Shown: positions 11,504 to 25,035, counted from the first letter of the stretch. The stretch is 64,000 nt of DNA from Macquaria australasica (GCA_005408345.1 SEMN01000272.1:310001-374000), one strand, 5' to 3'. Made by a program: numbers and translations. Notes: generated by a model from the letters alone, not told the origin.

Positions 11504-11840
11504 GATACGATAAGATAAACTTTATCGATCACACGCAGGGAAATTCAAGTGTCACAGCAGCAGAAGTACAAGAACCAATACAAAGATAAGTAACTTTAAA
11601 ATAACTATAATACTATATACATTATGAAAATCTACAATATACAAATGAATGAAAAACTACAATAAAGGGCACTGAGGCAGAAAATAGTCTGAAATAAAGG
11701 GAGAAGCCAGGGAAGTTGAAATAGAAAATCATACTGTATACAACAACATGCACTTGAGGGAGTGGAATTGTGTGTTGGGTAAAGCGTCTTGTGTTGCATA
11801 AAGGATTATTAGCAGCTTAAAATACAGTTATTCTGTTTAC
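11504..11840 (-). mobile_element. Non-LTR retroelement 3' end (LINE/SINE tail), minus orientation
   Basis: Read on the - strand the element ends in gaatttccctg, then tgatcgataaagtttatctt and atcttatcgta, the tail pattern of fish LINE-like elements in which a gatcaataaag box precedes short tandem repeats. No reverse-transcriptase peptide is present, so it is a 5'-truncated or SINE-like copy. The upstream limit is uncertain. Confidence 0.5.
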
Positions 11841-13412
11841 AGTGAGGTCTGTGGATTATGTGGAGTTGAACACAGTTTCGGTAAAAACACATCACTGTGA
11901 CTTTTAAAATATAATGTTTCAATGCTGTGAGCACCACAGCCAATATTACCTCCATTTAAAAGGATCTTTTAAAGAATAAGTCAATAAGGTGATTTTTTTT
12001 TCTTTTTTCGTTATTAGCAAATATTGTGTGTGTAGCCAAAGTCGAATATTCAGCCTCTGTGCCATAGACCGTATTAAAAACACATTGTTGTTTTTAAGCC
12101 ACAGTGTTGCACTACGTGACATGTTTCTTCATTTTGATGAACATGGGCAGTGTAGTTTATTTTGAGTTGATCCCAATTACACCACTCTGCTGCCAAGAAA
12201 TACTCACTAGCGCGTATTAATCCTCAGTTGAAAGTAGTCCCCAGAAAATACTCTATTTACTCCTGTTTGATGAATGTTTACTAAAAACTACGATGCCCAG
12301 CTTCTTGGGCTCTGTTAACAGTAAGAAAAATGTTGAATAAAATAAAACTAAAATTACAACTACAGGTAGGTGAAAAAAATAATAATTGTAATTTGAGTAA
12401 ACCGAGTCTTTAACAAAACATTCTTCCTCCCTCAAGTGTAAATTACTTCTAGTAAGGCAAAGAAATGGCAATCCCAACTTCTTAAAGGCAATTATACTTT
12501 TCTATCTTGACAGCAAACTGGTGAACAATAATCTTCAATTCAGTTTATAATCTTGGTCTGCAGATGTGGAAAAACCAAAAGTAAAATGATTAAGGTTTGG
12601 CATTGTAGCATGAGGCAACTGAGTGATGAGTATTAGACCCATCGACTTTAGTGTCCAGAAAAGTGAATTGTCTTTCCATGTAAATGCAGCTGCTGTTTCT
12701 TTTTGCTTTCCTTCCCCTGTCGACTGTCCTTTCCCCCCCTCTCCGTGCTGCATGTGTTTAAGGCTTTGTCAACAGATGTGGAGAGGGTCACTAGGTGCGT
12801 GGACTTTGCCAGCCGAGTGCCCACATGTCTGATTTTAATGGGCAGCATATGGAGGTGGTGACTGATGAGTGGGACTCGGCCGGTGACAGGTGCTGAGTCG
12901 TCTGTCGCGCTGACCCCCGGCCCCACAACGGACCAAATCAGAGGACATCTTCTTTCAGCCGGCCTGACCCTAACACACACACACGCACAAATCTCTCTGA
13001 CTCAGTGTTGGTTTTACATTTATTTTCTAACTCCAAGCTGGTAGAAAAGCATGCTCACTCCCACGCTTTCAATTATAGAAACGTATGGAGGATGTTCAGT
13101 CCTTGCCGTACATGTACTATCTGCATTCTTGTTTTTCTTTGGTTTCTGTATAGCTGTAAATATTAACCCTATGCATGCCAGCCAGAATTTAAGAAATGAC
13201 TCACTATTTCAGATTTTATTTTTGAATTCTGTCCTGTTTCGTAGGGTTAAAATTAATCCAGAGGTTTGTCTTTTCAAATCGTGGATGCATCGAAGAACTT
13301 TGAACACCTGTGTTGAAAAGTGCTACATACATAAAAGTTGAGAGTATGACCTCAGACACAGCCAGACAAACACACGCACGTCTCACAGGCAGATTTAGAG
13401 CTTTGAGTTCAC

Positions 13413-13556
13413 CTGAGGTGCGTGTCTTTGGACTGTGGGAGAAAACAAACGCAAACATGGGGAGAACACGCAAATTTGACACAGAAAGGCCCCAGTTGGG
13501 TTCAAAACCAGCATTTTCTTGCTGTGCTGAGCCACTGTGCTGACCTTCTGCTCATA
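13413..13556 (+). repeat. Degraded interspersed retroelement fragment
   Basis: The words gtgtctttggactgtggga, aacatggggagaacacgcaa, acacagaaaggcccc and cttgctgtgctgagccactg follow in the order of a retroelement-derived repeat very common in fish genomes, with internal deletion. The family name is not assigned. Confidence 0.5.
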
Positions 13557-14229
13557 TACTTTACAGTGGACATTACATCTAATGATTGAAGTTGCTGTGG
13601 AAACATCAGGTGGAAACATGAAAGGCCAAATGAGACACTGGAAATCAGTCCCTGGTTAACTAATTCAGGAAGGAGTTTGTAGTAACATTTCCTTCGCCTG
13701 GAGCTGTGATTCCTTTGATTCTATGTGTGTTTGAGGGGAAAAAAAACCCTACAAGAGGAAATGGTGCTCTTTGGTAAAGCTAAGCTTTTTCTTTTGTCCC
13801 ATAATAGTCACCGACACCAATTCAGGAGAGCTCTCAGAGAGCTGCTGCTTCTCTGGCATCACAGCTAATACAGGGTTCATTCTAGGCTCATGAAACCAGT
13901 TTCATCTCTGGAAAACCTGTTTTTATATTAGAGATGCAATTTTATATGCTATCCTTAAGGTGAATATAATCTCATTAATAAAGTACACAGTCAGAGAACT
14001 TACTGTCTAAACAGCTGAACAAAAGTTATGTTTGTGAGATTGAGAAAAGAACTGACACACCCCACCATCTGAATATTATGCTGTTTATGTGGACAAATCA
14101 TGAGCACAATGTTCTGAAATTGTCAGACTAAATGTTTTTTATAGAGCGGTAAAAAAAACAAGTCTGCGTCTTGCAAGTCAATACCCCCATTACGTGTGAG
14201 GAGATTATTTTGTGTACAATATAATTGGG

Positions 14230-14480
14230 TTTTCTGAGGTAATGACCTTGCAACTCCTCTCCCCTTTTCCCTCTTTCCTGTGATTCAGAGATGGGAGATG
14301 CAGTTTGATGCAGGGCCCAGAAGATGTAGTTGGATTCTATGGCAACTGGCGCCTGCAATAAGGTCGCATAGGAGGTGTTTAATTAGTGGGCCACGGCCGT
14401 CCCTGCAGAGGAGCTTTTTATTACCTCAATATGTCATAGAGTGCATCAGCTAGCAGCCACAAACACACACATATGCACAT
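14230..14480. other. Candidate conserved non-coding element
   Basis: Unique block with ggtgtttaattagtgggcca and gagctttttattacctcaat, neither repeat nor coding by inspection. Enhancer-like texture only. Confidence 0.3.
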
Positions 14481-15289
14481 AGGCTGGCAAACACATAGTG
14501 CTGCCCAGCGAAAGGATGGCAGCACAGGAAAAACAATCTGAATGAGTGTTTTGTGGGATAGAAAAAGCGAATGAGACAAAGAGAATGGCAGAATGAGAGA
14601 GCGAAAATGAGAACAGAGGAAGAGGAGGAGGTCAGCGATGGAGAGACTGAGTGAGGCTCAGCGAAATATCAGCTAAGTAAGGATCAGCCCCAAAACTGGC
14701 AAGAGCAGGAAAAGGACAAACAGAAAGTAGGAGAGAGAAATGCGGCCACTGTGGCGAGGCTCCGCGCTGTGCTGTCACCCAGCAGAGCATTCACTCCTCT
14801 CATTACTAGCTTGCTGAGATTTTTGAGGTGCTTAGCCAGCTGATTGCTGGGTCACTTTGGCCGGCAGAAATGAGTGGCATCTGTTCAGTTCTGACTGTGT
14901 GCGCACCACTAAGCCAGTTGGATGTATCACTTTACCGTGGGCGTGGGGTGCCAGGGCCATTAACACATGCCAGCCCTGTGAATGGCTACGCGGCTACATC
15001 GTACGTGCCAATACATCATTAGGCCGAGGCAGAGGATGACTGTCAGACACACACACACGCACACGCACACGCACAGTGTGTGCAGTTGAACAAACAAACC
15101 ATATGTGGATAGTCAAATTTAAAAAAGTGTGTGTGTGTGTGTGTTTGCGTGTTTGCGTGTGTACACAATCATGTTTGTTATGTGCACATTTATGCATTCA
15201 TATGAGTGTGTGGATGAATAACTGGTCAGTGTGAAAGTATACCGTGGCCTCATAGTATACCTGCCTTTACATCAAGGCATGTGTCACCA

Positions 15290-15500
15290 CTTTTTGGCAC
15301 CTCTTGCACTTGCTCTTTGTTGTCCCTGGCACCCCGCATAGCTGGAGATATTAATGAGCACGTCTGGGCCTGCGAGAACCCCCGGGGCAACCCCTCTCTC
15401 CTCCCCAACCCGCTCCAACTGCTATCAGCTGGAGGGGGCATCCTCAGTGCCCGTCTGAAGCTTTTAGAGGAGAATGGAGTCGTGCCAGGGGGTCCTGAAG
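15290..15500. other. Candidate conserved non-coding element
   Basis: Unique GC-balanced block containing agctggagatattaatgagc and a ggggcatcctcagtgcc word. An 83-codon open frame covers it, but the peptide is not recognisable and there is no convincing donor, so I treat it as non-coding. Confidence 0.25.
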
Positions 15501-16429
15501 GGAGAGATGAATGGTTTTATGGATACAGATGAAAGTGAAACCCTGCCTGTCATCTTATTTGCTCTTCTGTCTGTATCTCTCGTTTCCAAGTTCACTAAAA
15601 GGTGTGGCACTGTGGCTACGTTATTAACAGGAGTGCGCCGTTACCTCTCCCCCGGTGACCTTTTCCTGCGGCTGTGGCGGTGGGGTGTTAAACTGAGGAC
15701 TACACTCTGGGTGGCCCACATTGGAGCAGGTGATTGATTACATTTTTATAAGAGCAATGTAGAACCTGTGCCAGTAATTGGCACAGTGCTTTGTGTTTTT
15801 TTCGTATTATTTCTCCTCCTCAGCGTGCTTGATCTATGTTCCCTCTCACTCACATGGCGGATGATTTAAGAAAGCAATTTTAAAGCCACTAGTGGGGAGT
15901 TAAAGTGTGTAGCAAACACTGACAATAAAGGTGTGTTCGCCAGCAGAGGTCAGTGTTGCTCCACTGATGAAGTTAAAGGCCAGTTACCTCTCTCTTTCCG
16001 TCATCCCTCCTTCATTCTCTGTTTTCTCTCTTTACTGTCTCACTCTGTTTTCTCATTCTCACTCTTTCCATTCATCTTACTCTCTGGATTGTGCTTGAGG
16101 AGAACTGGGAACACTTTGTGATAATCACAGCATAGCATACATGTCTTCGCTCCTCATGCCTCCCTCAAATACAGTACAGCAGATACTTGCTCCCACTGAA
16201 TAACCGTGAGCTGTAATTGCATTTGACTCCACTTAATCTAATGGTTTTACAAAACAATGGAACATAAAAGACGTGCTTTAAATGAGGAAATCCAATGAGC
16301 AACGTCGGAGAGAAATTAATAGAGTTGCGTGTTAGAGATGCTAACAGGATATTGACACAGATTAAGACACACACATGAGAGAAAAGAGATTAAAATTCCA
16401 CCATCAAAGGATCCCTCCCATCCTATATT

Positions 16430-16680
16430 GATTGGTGAATGTGTTGTTGTCAACGTTTAGATTTGATTACCGCTGACACGCAGGGCTGAGGCTGAAACAC
16501 AAGGCTGGTAATGGCCACGATGCCTCGTGCATATCAAATATAGCCCGAATCCTACCGGAGTAATTAATATCGCACTGTGGTTATGAATTTCCTGGCATAA
16601 ATGACCAATCGGATTTGCATGGCTTGCACGGCGGTAATTAAGATGAAACATCAGGGAAAATGTTACACGAATCTTTCAGC
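16430..16680. other. Candidate conserved non-coding element with octamer and homeodomain cores
   Basis: Contains a perfect POU octamer ATTTGCAT at 16613-16620, TAATTA at 16561-16566 and 16635-16640, plus tcgtgcatatcaaatat. The sequence is free of repeats. Such clustering is typical of developmental enhancers, but no conservation test was possible. Confidence 0.38.
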
Positions 16681-18049
16681 TAATTCCCCCTCTCTGTGTT
16701 TCTTTCTCTCTCCGAGGACTTCTCCTTTAGTCACAGTTTTTCTTAAATATTTGCAGGGTAAACTAGGTGTTGACATTTTGCCTTTTCATCGTCATGCAGC
16801 TCGGAGGAGTCACATTGGGGGTAATTCCACAGCTGTGCCGGGTAATGGCGAGGAGTAACACGGGCCACGCCGAGTTATCCCTATTCTTCCTCAGAAAAAA
16901 AAGGCCTTCTGCTTATGGTAGGTTGTCACAAAATGCTTTCCACAGCTCTTGATTTTCTCATGTTTTAGCTCCCTTTAGACAGCTTGGAGTGCTGTGTGTC
17001 CCTCTAGGGGGATTTGGTTGATTTCTTTTTTTTAATTTTTTTTAAACCTCCTCTGTCCCATTTTACACTGGATTGTATTTCCCGTGTGCTATTGGCCCAA
17101 ACCTCTGGGGCTTTGATGGCGGTTTCTCAAAAATCATCCCATCAAAAAGCTGTCAGTGTAGTTTGAGATCAGTCGGCTGTCACCAGGTGGGGGCAGATAT
17201 TGACCTTGTGGTAGGTAAGCTACACCACACATTACTATTTACAGCCTATCATGGGCATGTTAACAATTGATTTTGTTGCTATCTTGTGTCAGACGACAGC
17301 GTGCGGTGGTGATTTAAACCTAATTATGAGGCCTTTAACTAAAACATTCTGAAGCCAGAGCTTACAAAACAAGCTTGATTTTTCAATGCTGTGAGGACCA
17401 CAAATGAAATTCCATTCACCTCCCTTGTTTTGGGACGGAGGCAGAAATCAATCCAGATAATCTATGTATTATGGTGTTCTTTTTCTGAGTGGGGTCGGGT
17501 GTATGTTTTTGTATTTTTAACTGTGCTTGCTATGTATTTTTTGGGAGTAGAGTGTTTGCAAGTGTGGTATTTATTAATTGCCTTTTGTAACATGCCTGTT
17601 CCAATAAAAGCAACCTTGACCCCTAAACCCCAAACTATCTGCATGGCTAGATACCACTAGATGTGAGTGAAAAAAACATGTCTGTATATGGTTTTGTAAT
17701 TTGGTTGAACAGACACTAAAAGCTGAAAAAATTGACATCTTTTATTTTTGTTTTTTTGCAAACAAAAAACACGAGTATATGAATAAATATACTCATGTGC
17801 TGAGCACCGCTGAAGAGATCAAGAGCCCCTAATGTCCTAAAACCATAATCAGCCCGAATCATCCCCAGCATAAACGTTCTCTGAAGCCATATTTAAAAAT
17901 CACACATGAAATATTATATTCTGCTGTGTGTGTCTGTGTGTGTGTGAGAGAGAGGGCATGCATGCATTTCCCATGGTGAGTGTGTGTGTGTGTGTTAGCC
18001 CGGCGGTGGGGTGATGTGTCTTTGTCCTTCTTCCTCTCCCCCTACAGAT

Positions 18050-18270
18050 GAGATGACTGATTCTGGGGTATGGGGGGCTCTTCCCTCACTCTGTGTCATT
18101 TCCAGGCCAGCGCCCCCCTGGGACCCTCCACGACGTTCCCTACCCAGCAGCCCCTAGAGCCCCCCGGGCCTATGACACACATAACACATTGGCTCTGTCA
18201 CCACCACAGCTTATTTTAGAGCGGCCTCCTTGGCTGCCGGGAGAACTTTAGCTTTATGTAAATCATATTA
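18050..18270. other. Candidate conserved non-coding element
   Basis: GC-rich to AT-rich unique block (ctgggaccctccacgacg, then tatgtaaatcatattaataa). ATGTAAAT is close to the POU octamer. It ends at a (GGGGTG)n run (18289-18310). Confidence 0.28.
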
Positions 18271-18288
18271 ATAAATTTGCTGGAGTTA

Positions 18289-18310
18289 GGGGTGGGGGTG
18301 GGGGTGGGGG
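18289..18310. repeat. (GGGGTG)n G-rich repeat
   Basis: Three to four tandem GGGGTG units, giving four or more G-runs on one strand, a potential G-quadruplex. Confidence 0.7.
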
Positions 18311-19738
18311 AATTAAGTTGCTCTGAGGATTTCAGCACACATGCCAGCGCCAGAAGGTGAGCGGGACAGTGACAGTAAGTCGACAGATGAAGGTACAGGA
18401 GGAGGAGGAGAGATGGCATACAGTACGGTCTAGTAAGTATTGTGCTGCTGCTAGAGATACAGAGCAAAAGGAGGTCAGGACAAAAATGATTTACAGTAAC
18501 CTGCAGGTGGGGATTGTTATGGCTGGTGATTTTACAGGTAAAACAATGAAATTGAAGCCAAGTGATGGATAACATTACAGATACAATACACTGGCTGTAG
18601 AATCTGAAAGATAAAGTAATTATGGTGGAAGATCTTCTCATTTTTTTTGAGTAAAAAGACAAAAATTCCGTCATTCACCATACCTGTACGTGTGTTCATG
18701 TGTTTGCATCCTGTGATAGGATTGCATTCAGTTGGGAAACCAAGAAGACACAGTGTTCCTATTTGTTCAATTTAGCCCCCGCTGCGGGCTTCTAATGGGT
18801 CTTTCCACTGAGCTCATCTTCTCTATTTCATCTAACACCTGCCTCCCTGTCACTGACATGGAGAGAACAAGAGAGACAGAGAACTCATCTCTCAGATGAG
18901 GGTCAAATGGTCGCAGTAATTCCTGATCTTCCTGTTCTTTTCTCTCTCCCCTGAAAAACGAGGATAGGTAAAGAAAAAGGAAAAAATACCAAAAAATAAA
19001 TGTAAATATGAGACTTTCATATTTTTGTTTTATCATTAAAACAATTGCACATTCCTTACAGGTTGTATATCAGCGTAAGATGTCATGCATCATGGAGACA
19101 AAACAGCAGCGAGACAGATAAAAAGCCAGAGATGTGTCGGTGTGATGATGTATGGTGAAATCCTGCATGTTGAGCACAGCTCAGGATGGCACAGAGAGCC
19201 ATTGATCGGTGAGGAGGAGATACTAATGCAATCGATGCAACACACTGATGAGAGTGTTTGCAGGAAGTGAAGCCCATCATCTTCCTCTCTCGCCTCACCT
19301 GACATCCACATCAGGGAAGCAGACTTAAGAGACAGGGAAGGAAAATGTGAATAAAAGATGGCTGGATGATTTGCTCTTAGCTCACGTCTGATAAGACAGT
19401 TCAGCTTTATTTACTCTGGCTAATATGTGATGAGCATGCCTACTCAGCATGCTGCGTGTTCACTAAAGGCTCGGACAGCGTGTTAAGGGTAGCATTATGC
19501 ATTGTAGGTGAGCTGGAGGCTCGAAAGATGGGTGTTATGGGTCGATTCACTTCTCTGTAAGTGATATATAAAGGATAAGGTTTGTATATTTCTTTTCTTG
19601 GCAGCAAATCCCAAGGAAAAATTAAAACCAACAATGCTTCAGTCTGTCTCTCAGTACTTTCCGACTATCCCATAGTCCATTCTTTTCTACTTAAGACATA
19701 TTAAGAAATCTTTAAAAACTGGTCACAAATATATAGTT

Positions 19739-19849
19739 TAATTTCTGAAAAAGACTTTTCAGAAATTAATGACTTTTCAGAAGTCATTTAAAGTCTTTAA
19801 TTTCTGAAAAATTAAAGACTTTTCAGAAATTAATTTCTTTTCAGAAATA
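19739..19849. repeat. Self-complementary TTTTCAGAAATT hairpin array
   Basis: At least six alternating copies of taatttctgaaaa and its complement ttttcagaaatta, separated by gactt or aaagact spacers. The unit occurs in both orientations, so several mutually exclusive hairpins can form. Origin unknown. Confidence 0.75.
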
Positions 19850-20097
19850 GCTGGGCACTTTCATTTTCACTGTAGTTTTAACCAAACATTACTCAAACAG
19901 AATTTAATAGTGCATTTGTTGGGTACTATTTTCGGTTGTGGATTAATACACAGTTGCACGAGTGAGGACAGGCAGCAGGACAGGCAACTCTATTGCCGAA
20001 CAGAACACTGATGTTGGATGAATCTGGAAAACCCGGATAACGTTCAATGACAAACCATTTTTAGCTTCCAATGACAACGTTTCTTTCTACAATATCA

Positions 20098-20122
20098 AAT
20101 AATAATAATAATAATAATAATA
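20098..20122. repeat. (AAT)n short tandem repeat
   Basis: Eight tandem AAT units. Confidence 0.9.
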
Positions 20123-21131
20123 CCAATAAACTATGGTCAGGGTTATGGTTAAGTTTAGCAAACTAAAACACCTGGTTGTGGCAAGGGACAGATTAGGTTT
20201 AGAGTAAAAACATGATGAAAGTCAAACCCGCTACACACCCATCCACCACCCCGAGCTCCACATCCTTATTTTCCAATTCACTACATAATATAGGGGCACC
20301 ACTGCCTCCTGCTCAGGCGCTGGCACAGGAGGTGGCGCCAGATCTGCCTCCCAGATTTGTCCAAAATGAACATAACACAGATTTAGAAAAAACTTTTTGT
20401 CCATCACAAGGCAATGGAAATTTGTCTTTGATGTGACTGACACAGTACACATAGAATAAAAAACATACACATAGCGTTAAAAACATATATATATATATAC
20501 ACCTAAAAGTTAGCAAAGTATGGCTGCACAGCACAGGGAGTGCCAAAGTGCAAATATGTGCCATGTGTTAATAACATAGTATTAAGTCCTTCACTGCTTG
20601 TTTATCATGTTAATGGCAGCTGCAATGAATTACTTTTTGAATGTATTTGACCTGATCAGAGGGTTTTTATAACTGCAACCTAATGGGAGGCGTTGGAACG
20701 AGTCATGTAAAAGACAAAGTTCCTGTGTGATGAGGGCTGGTCTTGTTGATACTGGACTGTGATGGTGTGTGAGGAATTGTGCCCATGTTCATCACAATGA
20801 AGGATCAGGTCACCCGGCACAACGGTGTGGCTCATTGATGTGGTTTTGGACAACAATGGAGATCTACGGCACAGAGGAATAAACTGTATCAGGCTTCAGC
20901 CATACAGACATTGTTGGTTCCAGTCTTTTCATAATATTTAAAAAATTTGTCGTCAATAAGCAAAAATATAAAATATTACAGCCTTACACTTTAAGATGTC
21001 CCTGTATTTAAAAAGAAAAAAGGAAAAAAAGGAAATGGATTTTCCAGTTTATTTTCAGGGGTAATCTGTCCCCATCTCGCTTTATTACCTACATGGATAA
21101 TACTCACTCATTGTATTGCTCCATTGACAGA

Positions 21132-21153
21132 CCCCCCCCACCCCCCACCCCCT

Positions 21154-21202
<49 letters not shown>
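21132..21202. repeat. C-rich run followed by (CA)n microsatellite
   Basis: A C-rich run (21132-21155) with single A interruptions precedes about 47 bases of pure CA. Confidence 0.9.
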
Positions 21203-21204
<2 letters not shown>

Positions 21205-22068
21205 TTCCAGCGTGTGGCTCTTAATTACAGGCAGCCTTTGGCGGGACAGGACTGACGGCAGACAGAGTGAGGAGGCAGTGGGGTCTGTGTGCACCCAGAG
21301 GGTCACTGTCACACTGCTCTCTCAGTTTGCTGACGACCAGAGACGAATACTGATCACATCTCACACACTGGAGGCTTAACAACACAGGAGGGGGAGAGAG
21401 AGAGAGAGAGAAAACAGAGCTGCCAATGAAATTAATTAGCCTCTGTCAGCTCCAGAATGCTGTTTAGGGTCAGTTGTATTCAAATGACAACTGGGTTTGG
21501 ATTTGTTTTTATGTGTGTGTGTGGCTGTAAAAACTGAATGGATAATCCTGTCTGTTCACACACTGTGGATCTGATTTTGTTTATCTCTTTCAGTAGAGAA
21601 GGAGCCATGAACTTCTTTTTTATTGCCTCTTGGCTTCTATATCTGACAATGTTTGCGCACTTGTGTGGGTGTGCAATTTGGATACACTTGCGTTGTGGTT
21701 TATACCTTATTCCCCTCAAACCACAGAGAGAAAACGTGCCTTCGTTCCCTGGCAGTAGCAGCAGCCTCACAGCCCATGTGTTGATTACAAGGCCCAGCAC
21801 ACATACATATGTTCCCTGTCTGTCTGGCTCAACAAGATACAGGCTGGTTACGTACTTTACTAATCATTCCAACAGCACAGGCTCTCCAGGGACACAAGCC
21901 AAACTCCATATTTCAGCACACACTTGTCAACATAATGGTATCAACAGCCTTAGAAATATGGTATTATGGGAGAGGAGGACAAACAGTACAGTCTGCTGCC
22001 TGCCACCATCTCCTGCTTTTGCAAAGCATACTTTAGCCAGCCATTGTAAAATCTGATTGACTTGTGTA

Positions 22069-22356
22069 GGGCTGCAGCGATCGTTTTCTCAACTAACTGA
22101 TTAATCGTTTGGTCTATAAAATGTCAGAAAATATTGAGAAATACCCTTTAAAGTTTCCTAAAGTCCAAAATTGGTGTCTTTAAGTTGCTTGTTTTCTACA
22201 ACTAACAGCCCCAAAGCCAAAGATGTTCCATTTACTATTTACAAGACAAAGAAAAGCAGCAAATACTCACAATTGGGGAGCTGGAATCAAAGTGTGTTTG
22301 ACATTTTTGATGGAAAAAAATAATATAAATAGTATTGATTAATTGTTTAAGCTCTG
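22069..22356. mobile_element. 'gctgcaac' dispersed element, truncated copy
   Basis: Begins gggctgcagcgatcg with ctgattaatcgtttggtcta and tataaaatgtcagaaaat, ending near tattgattaattgttt. It shares words with the copies at 44739-45086 and 47769-48099. This short non-coding family with ends resembling gctgcaac and TAATCGATTA is widespread in fish as I recall. Confidence 0.6.
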
Positions 22357-23367
22357 GACTTACGTACTAGCCATTATTATAGATAAATCCATGAGATTGC
22401 CCTGACCACGTTGTTAATGCCATGATAATAAAAATGCAAACCAATGAAGAAATGCAAAAATGTTAAAAGAACAAGATCATACCAACTCTGAATTTCACAT
22501 TTAAGTATTTAAGTATTTCACTTTGTCAAGCATGTTGCATTTTTTGTTATGATTCTAAATGCCTCCTATTTTTTTCATTTTTATTTATTTACTTGCTATA
22601 GGTTATTGTTAGAACCTGCAGGTTTTTCCCCGGACTTTTTTCCCCCCCGCTTTCTCCTCTTGTACTTTATTAGCGTTTTTTGTACCTCATTACTATTTTA
22701 TCCCTTTGTTTCTGTGTGTAATCACTGCGCAAATACACCGCTGTGAACGCAATGACTTCATTAAGACAAATCACTTTTTGCTTGGACACAGACGAGCTTA
22801 CAAAAATCTTAAATCAAATATGTTTTAAAGCATTCCAAATAAAAATCACACAAGAATCACACTCTCACTGCACGCTTCTCTCATTCCTACTCAAGCACAC
22901 AATTCCTGTAGTAACACTTTTTTTTTTTTAAATTAATTTATTTTTTAACCTTGTACCATTTAGGCTTATCTCAGCAAAAGTACAGGGTGATATAGTGTTG
23001 AAGCACAGACGTAGATATTGTTTAAATTTCTGAGAGTTGCAGCCGATGAATAAAAGTAATAATAGTCTAATATACCTCTGAGCTGAGAGTATCACTCACT
23101 CAGATAGGAACCATAGCTACATTTCTGTAGCACTACAGGCTAAATCTTTTTTAACATTTATTTATATATTATATTTATATTTTATTTATTTGGAAATGAA
23201 TTTGTTACAAGTGATGATGTGCACGTAGTATGAAACTTGTTCTCTATGTGAAGCTCTCGGTCTCTGTGGCGTAAAACTGGAGGAGCAGAGCGTTCAATCA
23301 TCTTCACCCTGTCAGCACAAAGACAAAGAGCTGCCTCCGAGCAAGCAGAGCTGGTCATAGGTGAGTC

Positions 23368-23376
23368 ACGCACGCA

Positions 23377-23412
<36 letters not shown>
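23368..23412. repeat. (ACGC)n/(CA)n microsatellite
   Basis: Three ACGC units followed by about 32 bases of CA. Confidence 0.9.
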
Positions 23413-23415
<3 letters not shown>

Positions 23416-23530
23416 TGCGACACACACTCCCCCACACACAAACTAGAGACAAGGCTGGCTAGAGGAGTGGCTGGCTGGGGTGCCCTTGGCGTGATCTTCA
23501 GGCCTGGCCACTGTTAATGGACACAGTGGC

Positions 23531-23542
23531 TACACACACACA

Positions 23543-23630
<88 letters not shown>
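23531..23630. repeat. Long (CA)n microsatellite
   Basis: About 100 bases of CA interrupted once by CGCG near 23543, the longest CA run in the window. It accounts for a His-Thr open frame over the region. Confidence 0.95.
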
Positions 23631-23632
<2 letters not shown>

Positions 23633-24854
23633 CTTTCATCATGCCTCACCATCCACTAACTTTTGTTGTCCCTCTGACCCCCCACCTCGGGGCCTCTGCT
23701 GTCCTGTCACACTGCTGTGAGATCACCCCCAGTCTCCTGCTGGGCAGTCAGGAGGTGGTGATCGGAGTTGTGGGCACGGGGTGTGTGTGTGTGTTGAGGC
23801 AGAGGAAAACAGGACTGAGAGCATGTCACGTCTCTAGTGGAAAATCAGCTGATATCTTGTCCACTATCTGTCTGTTATTCCACTTCTCCTTTCATTCTTT
23901 AATTTCCTCATCCGTCCAGTCTATCTTTTTCCAAAGGCAGAATGGAAACCTGCAGGATTGAAAAAACAAAACAAAAAACAGTCTTCTCCTCCAGTGACCC
24001 AGCAGTGGCTTGTGTGTTTGTTCAGGCTGCATAATTCATAAAGGGGGAGGAGGAGGAGGGAGAGCGGCGGTGGTGGTGTTCGGTCCAGAGGTGAGAAAAG
24101 CTGCCGCACCTCACACTCCATGTGCCCAAAGTCCCTGATGTGATTTCTTCTTTCTCAGCCAATCACAGACTGCCGATCGGATTCTCACTCTATCTCTTCC
24201 TGTCTGCAGGGAACGCGTGACCATTTGCAACAAGCTGTTTTTTCCCTTTGAGTGCTACAACCAACTACTGTCTCACCCCAACCCTTTGACCCCTGTGTAG
24301 ATACTGTAGATAGACAGATGGATAGCAAGGGTGGGTCAAGGATTTTAGAATGAAGGGGTCAGACTGGTGCACAGGCTCAGAAGAGGGAGGGGGGCACATT
24401 TGGAAAACAACACACATTTTTTGAGCTCTACAGGGCGTAATATCATCCTAATAAGATGATGCCAAATAAGGTATGGTGATAATCATGTTATTTTATCTGT
24501 CATATTGATTGTGAAGAAAAATAGAGAAGTTGCAGCACCAGGAGGAACGTTTGACACCACAGCATTTGTGTCAGGGGGAAACTTCCAACCAAACAGAGGA
24601 TCCTCCCAGCGCTCCATGTCTTCATTGCTGCAGAACTTCACCTGTATTTCACAGGTTAGAACTTGGTGAACATTGCTAATATCATTGCTAATATCCACCT
24701 CTTAAGCCTAAGCCTTGTTTGGGCGCTCTTCAATAGGTAATTCTGACGTTATCATGAGCATTTATGTCGGACTTAAAAAGTTTGAAAATCCACCACAGTG
24801 CGTCTTCATAGATTTCATGTTAAGTGCCTTTACTTGCAAATGAGTTTAAAGAGT

Positions 24855-25035
24855 ACAGAAAGGATAGGTTTGCATTTTTTGAAGTCTACCTTTAAACAAT
24901 ACTGACATGCTCATACGTACGTTGAAATAGTTTTTCAGTTGCTGTATTTGTTCCTCTTGTCTATACAATTACAATTACAATGACCAAAACCTCTTTCAAT
25001 CTACACATGGGCATGTCAGTATTCAAGTAGAGTCG
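24855..25035. repeat. MITE fragment
   Basis: Words gaaaggataggtttgcattt, ttttgaagtctacctttaaa, gaaatagtttttcag and tgttcctcttgtctat occur in the order of a common non-coding fish repeat. Limits approximate. Confidence 0.45.

Larger units (their letters stand above)
6431..20000. other. Intergenic, no supported gene
   Basis: No exon with a recognisable peptide and splice sites was found on either strand. The stretch holds a fold-back MITE (8878-9281), an (ATTC)n run (8555-8580), a pyrimidine-rich tract (about 10510-10800), a MITE fragment followed by a retroelement tail (11325-11840), a retroelement fragment (13413-13556), enhancer-like blocks (10170-10500, 14230-14480, 15290-15500, 16430-16680, 18050-18270) and a hairpin array at 19739-19849. 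Isolated AATAAA words at 11315 and 17602 could end unannotated transcripts but have no other support. Confidence 0.55.
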
